The notes: generated by a model from the letters alone, not told the origin. Shown: positions 19,499-31,100, numbered from the stretch's first letter. The stretch: 45,564 bases of DNA from JAABRU01 sp041390465 (GCA_041390465.1 JAWKPW010000043.1:1-45564); one strand, 5' to 3'. Numbers and translations are program-made.

Positions 19499-20009
19499 TC
19501 AAACAGTTAATGCTGTTTCATATGCTTTCTGCAAAGTTGATATGGGAATAAAAAGTCGTAAGGGATCGGACAGACTGATAAATCCGAATTTTTCATAGAA
19601 ACGCTTTGCATTCTGATTTTTTGCATCAACAAAAAATCCTGTAATTCCCAAATGATCAGCTATCAGAAGAATTCGTTCCATTGCATTGAGCATCATAACC
19701 GTTCCATATTTTTTGCGCTGATGCGACAAGTCAACCGCCAGCCGGGCAAGCTTTGCAGCAGGAATGATGACTGGATACTGTTTGCCATATTTTCCCGGAA
19801 GCTGCCCGGAATGGACTTCACATGCTGTCAGTGAGTAAAAACCCAGTATTTTATGCGGATCTGACTGATCCAGCAGAACAAAAGTCCTGGATATTCCTTT
19901 CCTGATATGCTGCCGTGCTGTTTTTTTGCAAAAAAACATTCAATACGGATTCACCGCAGTCAAAAGATTTTCTGTCATGGTTTTGGGTCAGCAATTCAAT
20001 TTTCAGCAT
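19499..20009 (-). CDS. GNAT toxin of TacT type, single-base frameshift
   Basis: The N-terminal 30 residues (MLKIELLTQNHDRKSFDCGE, then SVLNVFLQK) are read from ATG 20009. The rest (TARQHIRKGISRTFVLLDQS to LQKAYETALTV) lies in the adjacent frame. Removing one base from the run TTTTTTTGCAAAAAAA at 19921-19935 restores the family pattern FLQKTARQ...SRTFV. The acetyl-CoA site is RLAVDLSHQRKKYGTVMM, and the C-terminal VDAKNQNAKRFYEKFGF is typical of TacT/AtaT-like acetyltransferases that acetylate aminoacyl-tRNA. The start overlaps the antitoxin stop by 7 bases. The break is a sequencing error, inactivation or slippage. Confidence 0.8.
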
Positions 20010-20287
20010 TGTACCGTCATATTTTTGGAGATTCTTATGGCTTCAATCAGTTTTTCTGAAGGTTCAGGCGGATTGTCAATATATTGAAAAAATTTTTCTG
20101 AATCTGTTCCGGACAGCTTTATTATCCGTTCCTGCTCAATAATCAGCCTGGCTTTTTCATAAGCAGACTGAATCAGAAAATGATGCAATGATTCTCCCCG
20201 GATTTCAGATGCGGCTTCCAGCGCGTGATAAATATGGATTGGAATTTCAGCGGAAATCTGCTCAATTTTTTCTGTATCCGGTATCAT
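20003..20287 (-). CDS. DUF1778-type antitoxin (TacA-like)
   Basis: A 94-residue protein, MIPDTEKIEQISAEIPIHIY to ISKNMTVQC. The N-terminal part (ISAEIPIHIYHALEAASEIRGE) fits a ribbon-helix-helix DNA-binding domain. The middle QSAYEKARLIIEQERIIKLS and the tail match the toxin-wrapping region of DUF1778 antitoxins. The ATG at 20287 was chosen for its AAAGGAG leader; upstream in-frame starts lack one. It neutralises the overlapping GNAT toxin and probably represses the pair's promoter. Confidence 0.85.
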   Translation of the reverse strand: MIPDTEKIEQISAEIPIHIYHALEAASEIRGESLHHFLIQSAYEKARLIIEQERIIKLSGTDSEKFFQYIDNPPEPSEKLIEAIRISKNMTVQC

Positions 20288-20503
20288 CTCTTCTCCTTTC
20301 ATTTCTGTTAATTGATCAACTCCCTTGAAAAACAGTGTGATTTCTGATTTGATCTTGTGCATCTTATTGAATATATTCAGGCGTCATGCAGTCGGTTTTC
20401 AGGCAGTTGATACTGCACAGACCAATTTGTGCAGTGCACTATTTAAATCTGCAAAAATCAATAGATCATAATTCAACTGCGCAACTTCTGTACATTTTTG
20501 AAT

Positions 20504-20749
20504 TCAGTTTCTGCTTGGAAGCACCAAAATCGAATAACCGTATTCCAGCAAAATATCGGCAGACTTTTCACTCACCCAGTCCATCAGTTCAAATTCACGG
20601 TCTTCATCGTCCGGAGCCGTGATATTAATCCATAAGTCACGGGGATCTTCCGGACTTGGCGTGATATTAATCAATTGAATTTCAGGAAATTTTGATTTGA
20701 CAGACTGAAAAAAATCATCTGCCAGTTGCTGCTGTTTAAAATTTGTCAT
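20504..20749 (-). CDS. small hypothetical protein paired with HEPN protein
   Basis: 81 residues, acidic: MTNFKQQQLADDFFQSVKSK, then a middle with LWINITAPDDEDREFELMDW and an end ILLEYGYSILVLPSRN. The alternation of strands and helices suggests a compact alpha/beta fold. The GSxxxG nucleotidyltransferase motif normally paired with HEPN proteins is absent. Its ATG overlaps the HEPN stop codon (ATGA), so the two are translationally coupled. A role as antitoxin or partner is inferred from this arrangement only. Confidence 0.7.
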   Translation of the reverse strand: MTNFKQQQLADDFFQSVKSKFPEIQLINITPSPEDPRDLWINITAPDDEDREFELMDWVSEKSADILLEYGYSILVLPSRN

Positions 20750-21119
20750 GATGCCGCGTCCTTTTCAACTGCTCTTACAAATTCTTCTGTTTTTTTCAGT
20801 TGGCGTAATGCCACCTTTTGACTGAGCAGTTCTCTTTTGTAATCTGCACGGTTTCTTACAGCCTGTAAATCCGGCAAACAGGATTTCAATCGCCCCGGAA
20901 AAATTTTTTTCTTATGAATCATTTCCCCATTAAAACTTGCCTGAACCCAACTGTGTTCGTTTTTGTCACTTGTAATGCCATATTCGCAAGTATGGCACTG
21001 GTGATTTGAAATGCTGCATAATATGACCGGTTTGCGGAAGCATTAAACAAGCGCTGATCGAACAAAATCTGAGATGCTTTCAAATTTTCTTTCGCTTTCT
21101 GAAAAAACTCAGAATTCAT
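20746..21119 (-). CDS. HEPN-domain protein, single-base frameshift
   Basis: The start MNSEFFQKAKENLKASQILF (ATG 21119) is followed by FNASANRSYYAAFQITSAIL, the RSYYAAF helix typical of PF05168 HEPN proteins. The frame then shifts near 20988: adding one A in CGAATATGG gives KYGITSDKNEHSWVQASFNG and continues to RQLKKTEEFVRAVEKDAAS, ending at 20746. The repaired protein has about 124 residues. The RNase motif Rx4-6H is not seen, so catalysis is uncertain. The start lies 31 bases after the asnB stop. Confidence 0.75.
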
Positions 21120-21149
21120 ATCTGATGGCCCTGTTATGGATTGAAAAAT

Positions 21150-23039
21150 TCATACAAACTCCCTGTGCCACAATCCAAGCATCATCAGGCCCCACAGCGG
21201 CGTGGCAAAATCCTGTTTTCCTCCCTGATGCCGGTTCCACAGATCTTTCACATAATCTGTATGAAAATACTCTTTTAAAACAGAATGGGAAGAAAAAAGT
21301 GTGTCTGCGGCAAATTCTTTCAGCTCTCCCCGCATCCATGCAGCCAGGGGAATGCTGAAGCCCTGTTTTTTCCGGTAAAGAATATCCGCAGGAAGCCGTT
21401 TTTCATTCATTTTCTTAAAGATATACTTGGATTCCCGTCCATTGAGTTTCAGCCGCGAAGGAAGCTGTCCGGCAAATTCCATGAGTTTGTGATCCAGTAT
21501 GGGGGAGCGGACTTCCAGAGAATGCGCCATGCTCATCCGATCCACCTTGACCAGAATGTCCTCTGTCATATAGGTTTTGATGTCAACATACTGCGCGCGG
21601 GTGGTGACATCCGGATTTTGGTTTTTCTGAAAATGGGGGCCAAGCACGTCAAATGCGCTGAAATCTCTGACCTGGGCTGCCAGTTCCGGCCGGTAGAGCC
21701 GGGTTTTCATTTCCGGCAGAAAATAGAAGGACATATTGCGGAAATAGGCTTCTTCAAAAGAACAGGACAGGCTGCACAGAAATTTTTTCAGGCGCAGGGC
21801 ACGGGGCAGGGTGTCCACCTGAGGCCAGATTTCTGAAAGGGGTTTTATGATATGCTGACGGACAGACAGCGGAATTCTGTCGCGGATACCCGCTTCCACC
21901 CGGTTCATGTAATAGCGGTTGACATATCCGGCAAAGGTTTCATCCCCTCCGTCTCCGGAGAGGGCAACCGTGACTTTGCGCCGCGCCATCTGCGAAACAT
22001 AATAGGTGGGAATGGCGGAAGCATCGGCAAAAGGTTCATCCAGATGCCATACAATTTTTTCCAGCACAGACAGAGCATCCGGTTTGACAACAAATTCCGT
22101 ATGATCAGTATGATACTGTTTGGCCACCATGCGGGCATAGGCCAGTTCATCAAATTTCTTTTCTGAAAAACCGATGGAAGCGGTTTTGACCGGTTCCTTT
22201 CCCATAAGCAGAGACATGGAGGCCACAACCGCAGAGGAATCCACGCCCCCGCTTAAAAAAGCACCCAGCGGGACATCACTCATCAGACGCAGTTTCACAG
22301 ACTCATCAAATATGGCTTTCAGCTCTTCCGCGACGGTATTCTCGTCTTCCGGGTCTGTGGAATGGTTCATATCCAGTTCCCAGTAAGGCCGGATGGAAAA
22401 TTTTTCCGATGTGCAGACCGCAAGATGGGCAGGCGGAAGTTTGCGGATATGCCGGAATATGCTCATGGGTGAAGGCACATAGCCGAAACTGAGATAGGCA
22501 TCCAGCGCATGAAAATCCATTTCTTTGGGGATTCCGGGAATTGCGGTAAGGGCTTTGAGTTCGGAAGCAAAAATCAGGCAGTTTTGGTCACAGAAATAAT
22601 ACAGCGGTTTTTTCCCCACCCGATCCCGCAGCAGAATCAGTTTCTGCTTTCTGGCATCCCACAGGGCAATGGCAAACATGCCCCGCAGTTTTTCCGCAAA
22701 GGATTCTCCCCACTGTTCATAAGCATAAATAATGCTTTCTGTGTCACTTCGGGTACGGAAACGGAAACCTTTTGCTTCCAGAATCTTTTTGAGTTCCAGA
22801 AAATTGTAGATTTCTCCGTTGAACACCACCTGTATGGAACCATCCGCATTGGACATGGGCTGTTTTCCTGCTTCCAAATCTATAATGCTGAGACGGCGAT
22901 GTCCCAGACCAATGCAGGTATCTGTGTGAATGCCTTCTCCGTCCGGGCCGCGATGGAGCATCATGCTGTTCATGGTTTCCACATGATTTCTTTCCACAGG
23001 CTGGCTGTCTCTGTGATATATTCCGCAGATTCCGCACAT
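21150..23039 (-). CDS. asnB: asparagine synthase (glutamine-hydrolysing)
   Basis: 629 residues, the full length for AsnB. Cys2 of MCGICGIYHR is the glutaminase nucleophile, with RGPDGEG, VVFNGEIYNF and RSDTE completing the N-terminal Ntn domain. The synthetase half starts at the PP-loop SGGVDSS (263-269), with GDGGDETFAGY and KVDRMSMAHSLEVRSPILDH. It amidates aspartate, or in polysaccharide clusters often another carboxylate, using ammonia channelled from glutamine. Because of the flanking CapK-like ligase, SGNH hydrolase and glycosyltransferase, I infer amidation of a surface polymer or sugar acid rather than housekeeping asparagine supply. Confidence 0.92.
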   Translation of the reverse strand: MCGICGIYHRDSQPVERNHVETMNSMMLHRGPDGEGIHTDTCIGLGHRRLSIIDLEAGKQPMSNADGSIQVVFNGEIYNFLELKKILEAKGFRFRTRSDTESIIYAYEQWGESFAEKLRGMFAIALWDARKQKLILLRDRVGKKPLYYFCDQNCLIFASELKALTAIPGIPKEMDFHALDAYLSFGYVPSPMSIFRHIRKLPPAHLAVCTSEKFSIRPYWELDMNHSTDPEDENTVAEELKAIFDESVKLRLMSDVPLGAFLSGGVDSSAVVASMSLLMGKEPVKTASIGFSEKKFDELAYARMVAKQYHTDHTEFVVKPDALSVLEKIVWHLDEPFADASAIPTYYVSQMARRKVTVALSGDGGDETFAGYVNRYYMNRVEAGIRDRIPLSVRQHIIKPLSEIWPQVDTLPRALRLKKFLCSLSCSFEEAYFRNMSFYFLPEMKTRLYRPELAAQVRDFSAFDVLGPHFQKNQNPDVTTRAQYVDIKTYMTEDILVKVDRMSMAHSLEVRSPILDHKLMEFAGQLPSRLKLNGRESKYIFKKMNEKRLPADILYRKKQGFSIPLAAWMRGELKEFAADTLFSSHSVLKEYFHTDYVKDLWNRHQGGKQDFATPLWGLMMLGLWHREFV

Positions 23040-23074
23040 AATCCGCTCTCTTTTCCTTTGGCGTTAAGGATTGT

Positions 23075-23861
23075 TTACTGATTTCTTTCTTTGAATATCC
23101 TGTCCAGTTCGCTTTTGAGAAAACCGCTCAGATACATATATCCTTCCTGATTGAGATGCTCTCCGTCCGTGACGGAATATTCCCGGATCAGTTGTCCTTT
23201 TTCATCTGAAAGAGCCTTGTGAAAATCTATGTAAAACAGACGGTTTTCCTCACAGTATTTCTGCACCAGAGTATTGAACTGTGCAATGGCTTTGTTTTCC
23301 CCGGCTTTGTGTTTTGCGGAATATGTCAGCATTTTCAGATGGGGAAGCAGAAAACGGGGCGCACCGGAGGCAGAGTGCTCAGAATGGGAACAATATTGTT
23401 CTGCCGGGCAATCTCTGCTATTTCTTTGATAATTCTGAAATTTTCCTCAATCACAGGCTCCGGGGCACGGCCCTGTCTCACCGCTGTGACAAGATTGCAG
23501 AACCCGGCATTGATGATTACAAAATCCGCGCCCGCACGGATAACGGTTTCCTCAAACCGTTTGAGTGTATCTGTCATGGTTTCTTCCACGCCGGATCGGT
23601 TGGCAATATGATAAGGAAAATCTGCGGGAAAAAACCAGTACCGGGGCAGATTCCCTCCGACAAAAACACCCAGATTTTCAATATTGGCAGAATGGAGATC
23701 CGCAGAGGAAACCAGCCGAACCCCCTCATTGGGAAAGGATGCGTCAATATAACGGACAACCTCCCGGTAATGCAGCATTTTATCGAAAATAAAAAGGGAA
23801 ATCACATTGCATCCGATGGAAATCAGCAGAACAAACAATATTTTTTGTCAGTTTTTTTCAT
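23075..23861 (-). CDS. membrane-anchored SGNH/GDSL hydrolase, two frameshifts
   Basis: Three frames make one protein. ATG 23861 gives MKKTDKK. One A added to the A6 run near 23843 joins it to ILFVLLISIGCNVISLFIFD, a signal anchor. The body ADFVIINAGFCNLV contains the block III-like region where SGNH enzymes have GxND. After LSTLPPV a second break in a C-run at about 23351 leads to RFLLPHLKMLTYSAKHKAGE and the catalytic block V VTDGEHLNQEGYMYLSGFL (Asp and His of DGEHLN). It likely removes or transfers acyl groups on an exopolysaccharide. The usual block I GDS is not evident. Confidence 0.75.
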
Positions 23862-24098
23862 CAGCAGAACATACCGGTTATTAAAATGTTGACATAAAAT
23901 TGCTGTCCCGTGCGCGGGGCTGTGTCTGTTTCCAAATCAGACACAGTGAACTGGTATGAAATGAAAAAAAATGTCTTATGCCGATTCTCCATTGATTTCA
24001 TGCAATGCTTTCTGCACAGCCGAAAGTTTTCGGGCATTCAAAAAAACCGGATTTTTCGGAAAAATCCGGTTTTTCTGAGGAACCGGCAGAAGATATTA
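23862..24098. other. gene-free stretch with repeats
   Basis: It holds a half copy of the MITE family end (CCGATTCTCCATTGATTTCA near 23981) and the hairpin at 24042-24074. No gene is supported. Confidence 0.5.
24042..24074. repeat. AAACCGGATTTTT palindrome, copy 2
   Basis: AAAAACCGGATTTTT pairs with AAAAATCCGGTTTTT over 15 bp, with a 3-base loop. Confidence 0.65.
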
Positions 24099-25008
24099 GA
24101 CCTCTTTCAAAAGTCATTTTCTCTTGTTTTCAATTCAAAATTATAAATACCCGCGATCAACTTGAATCTTAACTCAAATCTTTTTCTTCTGTTTCTGTAT
24201 TTATCTGAAAGTATTTTAAAAATTTTAATTTTACCGATAACATGTTCTGTAAAAACCCTCTGACGTGACAGCTTTTTATTATTCCGCTTATCTTTCCGGG
24301 AAAGCGGATTTTTTTTGCTGCTTTTTTTGGGTAAAAGGCTGTTTTTATGGATTTTGTCAATACCAGGATATCCGCTGTCCGCCCTGATGACGATTTTTTC
24401 AGCAATCTTCAGTCTGCTTTCCTTAAAAATTCTGAAATCATGCCGCCTGCCCTTCGCGAAATTCAATGCCGGTATTTCAAGTGTTTCTGCATTCACAGCA
24501 GCCTGAGTCTTCAGGGTATGTCTTTTTTTTTGCCTGAACAATAAAATTTCTGTCTTTTTTCAGGACGCTGTATCGGACTCTCAGTGGCATCGGCAGGCAC
24601 AGCTTCGATTTCAGTGTCATTCTTTGCCATTTTTTTTCTGTCAGGCAGTCTGAAATCATCTGATATAACGAGTATATCTTCTGTCTTTTTTATCAGTTTA
24701 TGACAATTGGACTCGCTCATTCCGTAATCAGCACCAAGATGGAAATACGTCCTGTATTCCCTGTTGTATTCGAGCGTCATCAGAACCTGATCCTCATAAC
24801 TCAGTTTCAGCGGACGTCCGGATATTTTTTTTCTTTCATTCTCATATGTTACAACAGCTTCAACCATTTTCCGGAATGTCGTCTTTCTGACACCTGTCAG
24901 CCGTTTGAAATGCTCATCACTTCTGTCTTTTATTTCATCATATTTGCTCATTTTTTATTTTTACATCATTTCCTGTTTAAATGTCAACAGTTACTTTTGA
25001 AAGAGGTC
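24099..25008 (-). mobile_element. IS5-family insertion sequence with programmed frameshift
   Basis: A 910-base element with inverted ends GACCTCTTTCAAAAGT and ACTTTTGAAAGAGGTC, flanked on both sides by TA (24097-24098 and 25009-25010), consistent with a target duplication. It carries a two-frame transposase. It sits between the SGNH hydrolase gene and the giant PKD protein gene and has probably split a once continuous operon. Confidence 0.88.
24107..24951 (-). CDS. IS5-family transposase, orfA/orfB joined by -1 frameshift
   Basis: OrfA (24951 to 24511) starts MSKYDEIKDRSDEHFKRLTG and contains SYEDQVLMTLEYNREYRTYF and AVPADATESPIQRP with the first DDE Asp. OrfB (to 24107) continues RHTLKTQAAVNAETLEIPAL, has the second Asp in VIRADSGYPGID, and has the Glu in FTEHVIGKIKIFKILSDKYR. 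The frames overlap at GGC AAA AAA AAA GAC, where nine A (24523-24531) permit a -1 slip. This slip gives a fusion of about 280 residues with all three acids present, so the element may be active. Confidence 0.88.
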
Positions 25009-25106
25009 TATTGCACAACTTCAACAGCGATTTGGCATTAAACATCCGGATGAAGAAAAGAAATGAAAGGACTTTACAGGAAGATGGGATATAAATCAAG
25101 ATATTT

Positions 25107-25137
25107 GCAGGGACAGTCTGAAAAAAACTGTCCCTGC
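25107..25137 (-). terminator. hairpin after the giant PKD protein gene
   Basis: GCAGGGACAGT at 25107-25117 pairs perfectly with ACTGTCCCTGC at 25127-25137, 50 bases after the stop of the minus-strand gene. The run of T is in the loop, not after the stem, so efficient intrinsic termination is uncertain. Confidence 0.55.
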
Positions 25138-25186
25138 AGAAAGGAATGTTTGGGGAAATGAGGAAAAGAGAAAATTTAACAATCAG

Positions 25187-28100
25187 CTATTGTTGAATTT
25201 TCCCATCATCTGTCACCTGCATCCGGATAACGGAAAGTTCATGCGCACCGATATCCCATATCCCTTTGCGTTCCTGACCGCCGATATCTGCCGTAAACAG
25301 GGATGAGAGATCTTTGCCCGCATCCGCGGCACAGGACCCCGGCAGTATGCGAAGATCCGGATCTTTGGGCACAGAGGCAAACTGAATATCCTCCAACGTT
25401 TTATTCCTCTGTGAACTGCTTCCCAAAGCAGAGCTGTCTGAGGACAGATTGTTATAAAAATAGGCAGAATCAAATCTGGCAAAACAGGGATTCCTTCCGG
25501 ATTTTTTATAACAGAGATTGTTGACAATTTCCAGATGCTCATGTGTGCCATGACCGTCCATGCCTTTGAAATCTCCTGCGAACCAGAAAGAATTGCTGTA
25601 AATTCTGTGGAAAAATCTTGCATTGGAGGGGCCGCAGTCTATGGCGCCGTAATCCCCTGATCTGGCCGTATCATTTATAAAAAAGTTGTTATAAACGCTT
25701 GCGGCCTGATAATCTCCCAGGAAAAGATGCCTGTAGCGACCGTTGAGTGCAATATTGTTCCGGAATACGCAGTAACGTCCGCCTCCGTTCCATTTTCCCA
25801 GAATAATCTGGGACCCATTGTCCATAAGATTGAAAATGATTCCCTCAATCACAGTGCAGTCTGCATTGACAGAAATATCATCCCTCACATTCACGGCAAA
25901 ACCGGTATATTTTCCCGCTTCTTTCACTTTTGCCGTATGCCGTTCGGATTTGGGTGCATAGATCCTGACATAAAAATCCCTGCTGCTTTTCCATCCCCCA
26001 ATCACAGGACTGTCAGAGAGTCCGTCCGGCCAGTCGTTGTAGCATTCAGCCACGGCAATTTTCTTGGCACAGACAAGATCTCCTTGTCGCATCCGAGCTC
26101 TGCAAAATCAATGCCGCCCATCTGCCTGCCAGGCTGAAAGAGATTCATAACAGTTTTCATATCCGGAACAGTTTTTGCGAATAAGACTTACATGCTCCGA
26201 TGGAAGCGGTTCAGGACTTTCCTCATCCGTCACGGTAATGTAATTCTCCCGTATTTTTTTGTCATTCCCGTTTCCATTGCCCACTGTCAGGGAAACCGTG
26301 TAAGTTCCTTTGGCGCTGTATGTGTGTTCCGGATGCTGCCGGTCGGAATCCACTGTTCCGTCATTGTCAAAATCCCAGGCCCATGAAATCGGACTGTTGA
26401 GGGATTTGTCTGCAAATTTAACCGTAAGGGGCGCTTTCCCCCCTGTTTTGTCGGAAGTGAAATCAGCAACAGGCGGTGTTGCAGGAAGCCCCGGTTCTGA
26501 AACAGTGATATGGCCGGTCAGTGTTTTTTTGTCATTTCCGTACGGGTTGCCCACTGTCAGAGAAACCGTGTAAGTTCCTTTGGCGCTGTATGTGTGTTCC
26601 GGATGCTGCCGGTCGGAATCCACTGTTCCGTCATTGTCAAAATCCCAGGCCCATGAAGTCGGACTGTTGAGGGATTTGTCTGCAAATTTAACCGTAAGGG
26701 GCGCTTCTCCCGCTGTTTTGTCTGAAGTGAAATCAGCAACAGGCGGCTCTCCGGTTTGCGCCTCAGACAGCTCATCTGCACCTGCATCCCAAAGCCCTGT
26801 CCGGTTTTGACCGTCCACATCCTCTTTGAAGACAGATGACAAATCCGCTCCGCTGTCAAGTGCCGCAGAACCTGGCTGCAAGTGAAGATCCGCACTTCCT
26901 TTGGCAACAGAGACAAAGCGGATGTCATTGAGGGATTTGCCTGTCTGTGAGCTGCTTCCGGATGCCGAGCTGTCCGAGGAAATATTGTTCCGGAAATATG
27001 CGGCATCAAATTTTGCAAAACAGGGAACTGAACCTGCTGCTTTCAGACAGACATTGCCGGCTATCTCCAAACGGGCATTGGCAGAATTGCCGTCCACAGC
27101 TCCAAAGTCTCCGGCAGAATAGAAAGAATTGCTGTAAATTCTGTGGAAATACTGGGCATTGGAAGGCCCGCAGTCTATGATGCCGTAGCCACTTTGTCTG
27201 CCTGTGTCGTTTATCATAAAATTGTTGTACACAGTTGCTGCCTGATAATCTCCCAGTCCAAGATGTCTGTACCGGCCGTTATACGTGATATTGTTCCGGA
27301 ATACACAGTAACGCCCGCCACCGTTCCACTGACCCAAAATGATCTGTCTTCCATTATCCAGAAGATGAAAAACAATGCCGTCAATAACGGTATAATCTGC
27401 TTTGACATACATATCCCCCGCGCTCAGATTGATGCCGAAACCGGTGTATGTCCCGTTTTCCAGTATCTTTCCCTTATGCCGTTCGGATTTCGGGGTATAT
27501 ATCCGGATATAGTGCTCCGCGTCTGTTTTCCATCCTTCAATCACCGGGCTGTCATTGAGCCCCTGGGGCCAGTCATTGTGGCATTCTGCCACAGCAATTT
27601 TGTTTGCGCAAACCAGATCCCCTTGTGCACATCCAAGACTTCCGAAATCAATCCCCCCGAAATCCGCCTCCCAGGCTGACAGGGAAGTATAGCAGTTTGC
27701 ATACCCTGTGCAGTCTTTTCTTATGACACTGATGTGTTCTGACAGGGTGGGATCCGGAACCGTGCCGCCGCCTGCGGCAACATGAATGTAATCTCCCACT
27801 GTCTTTTGATCACTGCCATACTGGCTGGTCACAGCAAGAGCCACCGCGTAAGTTCCGGCTGCCGTGTATGTATGCTCCGGATTTTTCAGATTTGCGTCAA
27901 TGGTTCCGTCATTGTCAAAATCCCAGGCCCATGATGTCGGACTGTGCAAAGATTTGTCTGTAAACCGCACTGTGAGCGGAGCGGTTCCGGAAGTTTTGTC
28001 TGCGGTGAAATCTGCAACCGGAGGCTCCTCATCCGCGCCGGCAGCGGATTTGACAGTAATTGTCAGACTGGCTGCGGCAGATGCGGAAGCAGCATCCTGA

Positions 28101-31100
28101 ACCCGGACAGCAAAGGAAAAGGTTCCTGTTTCACCCGGGGTTCCGGAGATGACAGCGTCTGAGGGATTCAGTGTCAAACCCTCCGGCAGGCTGCCTGAAA
28201 TCACCGTGCAGGTATAAGGTGCGGTTCCACCTGAAACAGACAGGGCATGGCTGTATGCCGAACCTTCTGTGCCATCCGGAAGAGAGGAACTGAAAATCCG
28301 CAGACCTCCCTGCTGAAGCTGCCATTCCGTGAACAGATATATCTGGTTGGTCCGTGCTATCCATCCGTGAATTTTGGTTCTGCTTTCCGGATATTTTCCA
28401 TCAATAAAACTCAGGCGCGCACGGCTGTCCGGGTTGATATAACCGTCTGTTCCATAGGTTTTTCCCTCTTTGTCATAGTAAAAAATCGAATCCCTGAAAC
28501 ATTTTCTGGCCCAGTCCATATATTCTGTTTTGTCTGTCAGACGGTATGCGTAGGCAAAGAGATCTGCCCAGAAAAAGGTGTTGACAGGCTCTGCTGAATA
28601 ATATTCTTTTTTTGTGTAAAAATCTGAAGCATTCGGATCCAAAGCTGCCAGTCCGGCTGAACCGTCCGGATCATTTTTATGCCAAATCCAGGTGCTCAGC
28701 ACAGGCATGTACTCGCCCTTGGCATTGTAAGCCCCGCCGAACAGAAAAGAATCCTTGGTGAAGTCAGCCATTCGGATCAGCAGTTGCCGCAAGTCCGGAT
28801 CCTGTGTTTCATAATGAATACTGATCATGGCCTCAATCGCATACATCCACATTACCGTTGACTGACTGGCATCGCTGACGCTGTTCTCATCCCCGGATCC
28901 GAAATACCCTTTCCCGCCCGCAGCCTGTTCCCGGACAAGCAGCCTGTTTTTGGCAATATTTTTGGCAACCCGGAGATATTCGGCATTTCCGCTGACCCGG
29001 TACAAATTGACAAGATTCAGTATGGGCCAGGTCTCCATTCTGGTTTCATACTGGGCCGGTCTTTTCACATCCGCATCAAAAAGTCCGCCGGTTCCATAAT
29101 GGTTGAGTGCGGCTTTGCCGTTTTCTTCGGCAGCCTCCCATGCCTTCCTGTCTCCGGTAAGCAGATAATACAGCACAGATCCCCCGTTCCATGTATGGCT
29201 GAAAAGGATACCTTGGAGGGATGATCCGGATGCAGCACCGGATCGCCATGTCCGCTGGATTCATAAAAGGCCATATGGCTGATCCATTTGTAATTCCCGG
29301 ATCTTTCCCCATGATACTGATCAATGTCATATCTGTGTCTGACCATTTCTGTTCCGCGTCAAAAAACATTCTTTTGCCGGTTCTCAGATAGTGCAGCAGC
29401 ATGGACCAGGGCCAGTCATAATGAAGGGCGCAGGGCGCCTGACCGGACCAGAGCAAGTCTCCGAAATTCATCCAGTTGAAAAATCTGTTCTGTCTTGCGA
29501 ATTCCCAGTAAGGGGAACTGGCGGTCTTCAGAGTCAAGAGGGTCATGCCGTTTTCAGAATCCGCAGCATACACCATGGCCCGATGATGCTTTTCAAAGCG
29601 CTGCATGGCCTCGCTGATTTCCGGGTTCTGTGAGGACAGATTTGCAGGGCTGATCATGCCCAGAGCCCCGGTTTGGGCATACCACTCAGACGGAGCCAGG
29701 GCCATAAGCGGGGATTCCAGAGATTGGGACATCTGTTTTGTTTTTGTGTCATAATTCCCGCTGTAAAACCGGAAAGCCATCTCATATGTCTTGTGGCGGC
29801 CCGCATCAAAAAGATAGACTCCCCCCTCTTTTCCGGCCTCCCGGCAGTACATGTCAAACTGTGAACCTGAAAAATCTGCTGAACTGCAATAGGGATAGTA
29901 TCCCTCTTCAGGCCACAGGCCGATGGCAATTTCTTCGGAGCTGACAGCAAGCTTTTTCGGAAAATTCTGCCAGAAATGACGCATGGCAAATCCGATTCCC
30001 CCGTTTTTCCCCCTTACGTCAATCCATCCGGGATTTGTCTTCCCTTCCGAGAGAATCTCATTGTTTTTTTTGCTCACATAAAAGATGCCGTCCGAAAATT
30101 TCGGTTCCAGGGTATCTGCGTTGCTGTCTGTCAGATTTTCATGCCAGTCTTGGTAAAGTGTGAACACATCCGGGGCATTCAACTGTGCTGCGGCATCTTC
30201 GGAATGAACTTCTGTGCCGGCACCTGTGGCAGTTTTCAGAACCAGGCGGATGCTGTCAAAATAAACCGCCTGGACAGGCGCAAAATTCTGTTCCGGATTT
30301 GTCCTTCCGTTTGAACCGTTGTTTTCAATGGTAAAAAAAATCTTCACATAATCCGCATTGTCAAAAAAATGCATTCTGCAGTTGTAATAAAAAAAGGAAT
30401 TTGTGTAGGGCTGATCAAAACCGGCCTGATGAACGGAAGGGGCAAACCGGGAACCATCCGCAGATTTCAGAACCCCTCTGATTTTGATGACAGCTCTCAG
30501 GGGCCCCTGTTCTTCCACAATGATCTCTTCAGGTTTTTCCAGAAGCGCAGTGAACTGTTTTCCGGATTTGTCTGTAAGAACAATGCCGCCTTTGCCGGGC
30601 TGTGACACAATTTCATCATCTGTCTGCCCGTCATTGTCCCTGTCGATCCACACATAGTCAAAAAGATTGAACCAGTTTTTTGATATTTGAAATCTGGCCT
30701 TTCCTGTGGAGACTGTGATTTTGTCCGAAGCGTTCTGCAGAGAAAGACTTGAGGATGAGGCATTGCCGGCTGAAGCATTTTTCAGGTAATAGGTGTCCGT
30801 ACTGTTTGCAGGTATATCTGCCTGAAAGTCAAGCAAAACCCATTTTATCGGCTTTGCAGCGTCATCAGGGGTTCCATTCCATCTGGACAACACCGCAAAC
30901 TGGGCAGGAACTGCGGATCCCTGGCTGTCGGTAACTGTCAGATCGTCAATGGAAAGAATATTGGCCTCTTTCGGCAGAGGGATGCCTGATGTCACAGGGG
31001 CAGCAAGTCTGCTGATTCCCGCATTTTCTGAAACTGAGAGGGAGGTCAGAGAATAGGCAGTTTCAGCACACACAGAGAGGCAAAAAAACACGCATAAAAG

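Noticed and set aside
24979..24990. AAATGTCAACAG next to the right end of the second IS, matching the other IS family's terminus
   Set aside because: Only 12 of 17 bases, located inside the element; most likely coincidence.
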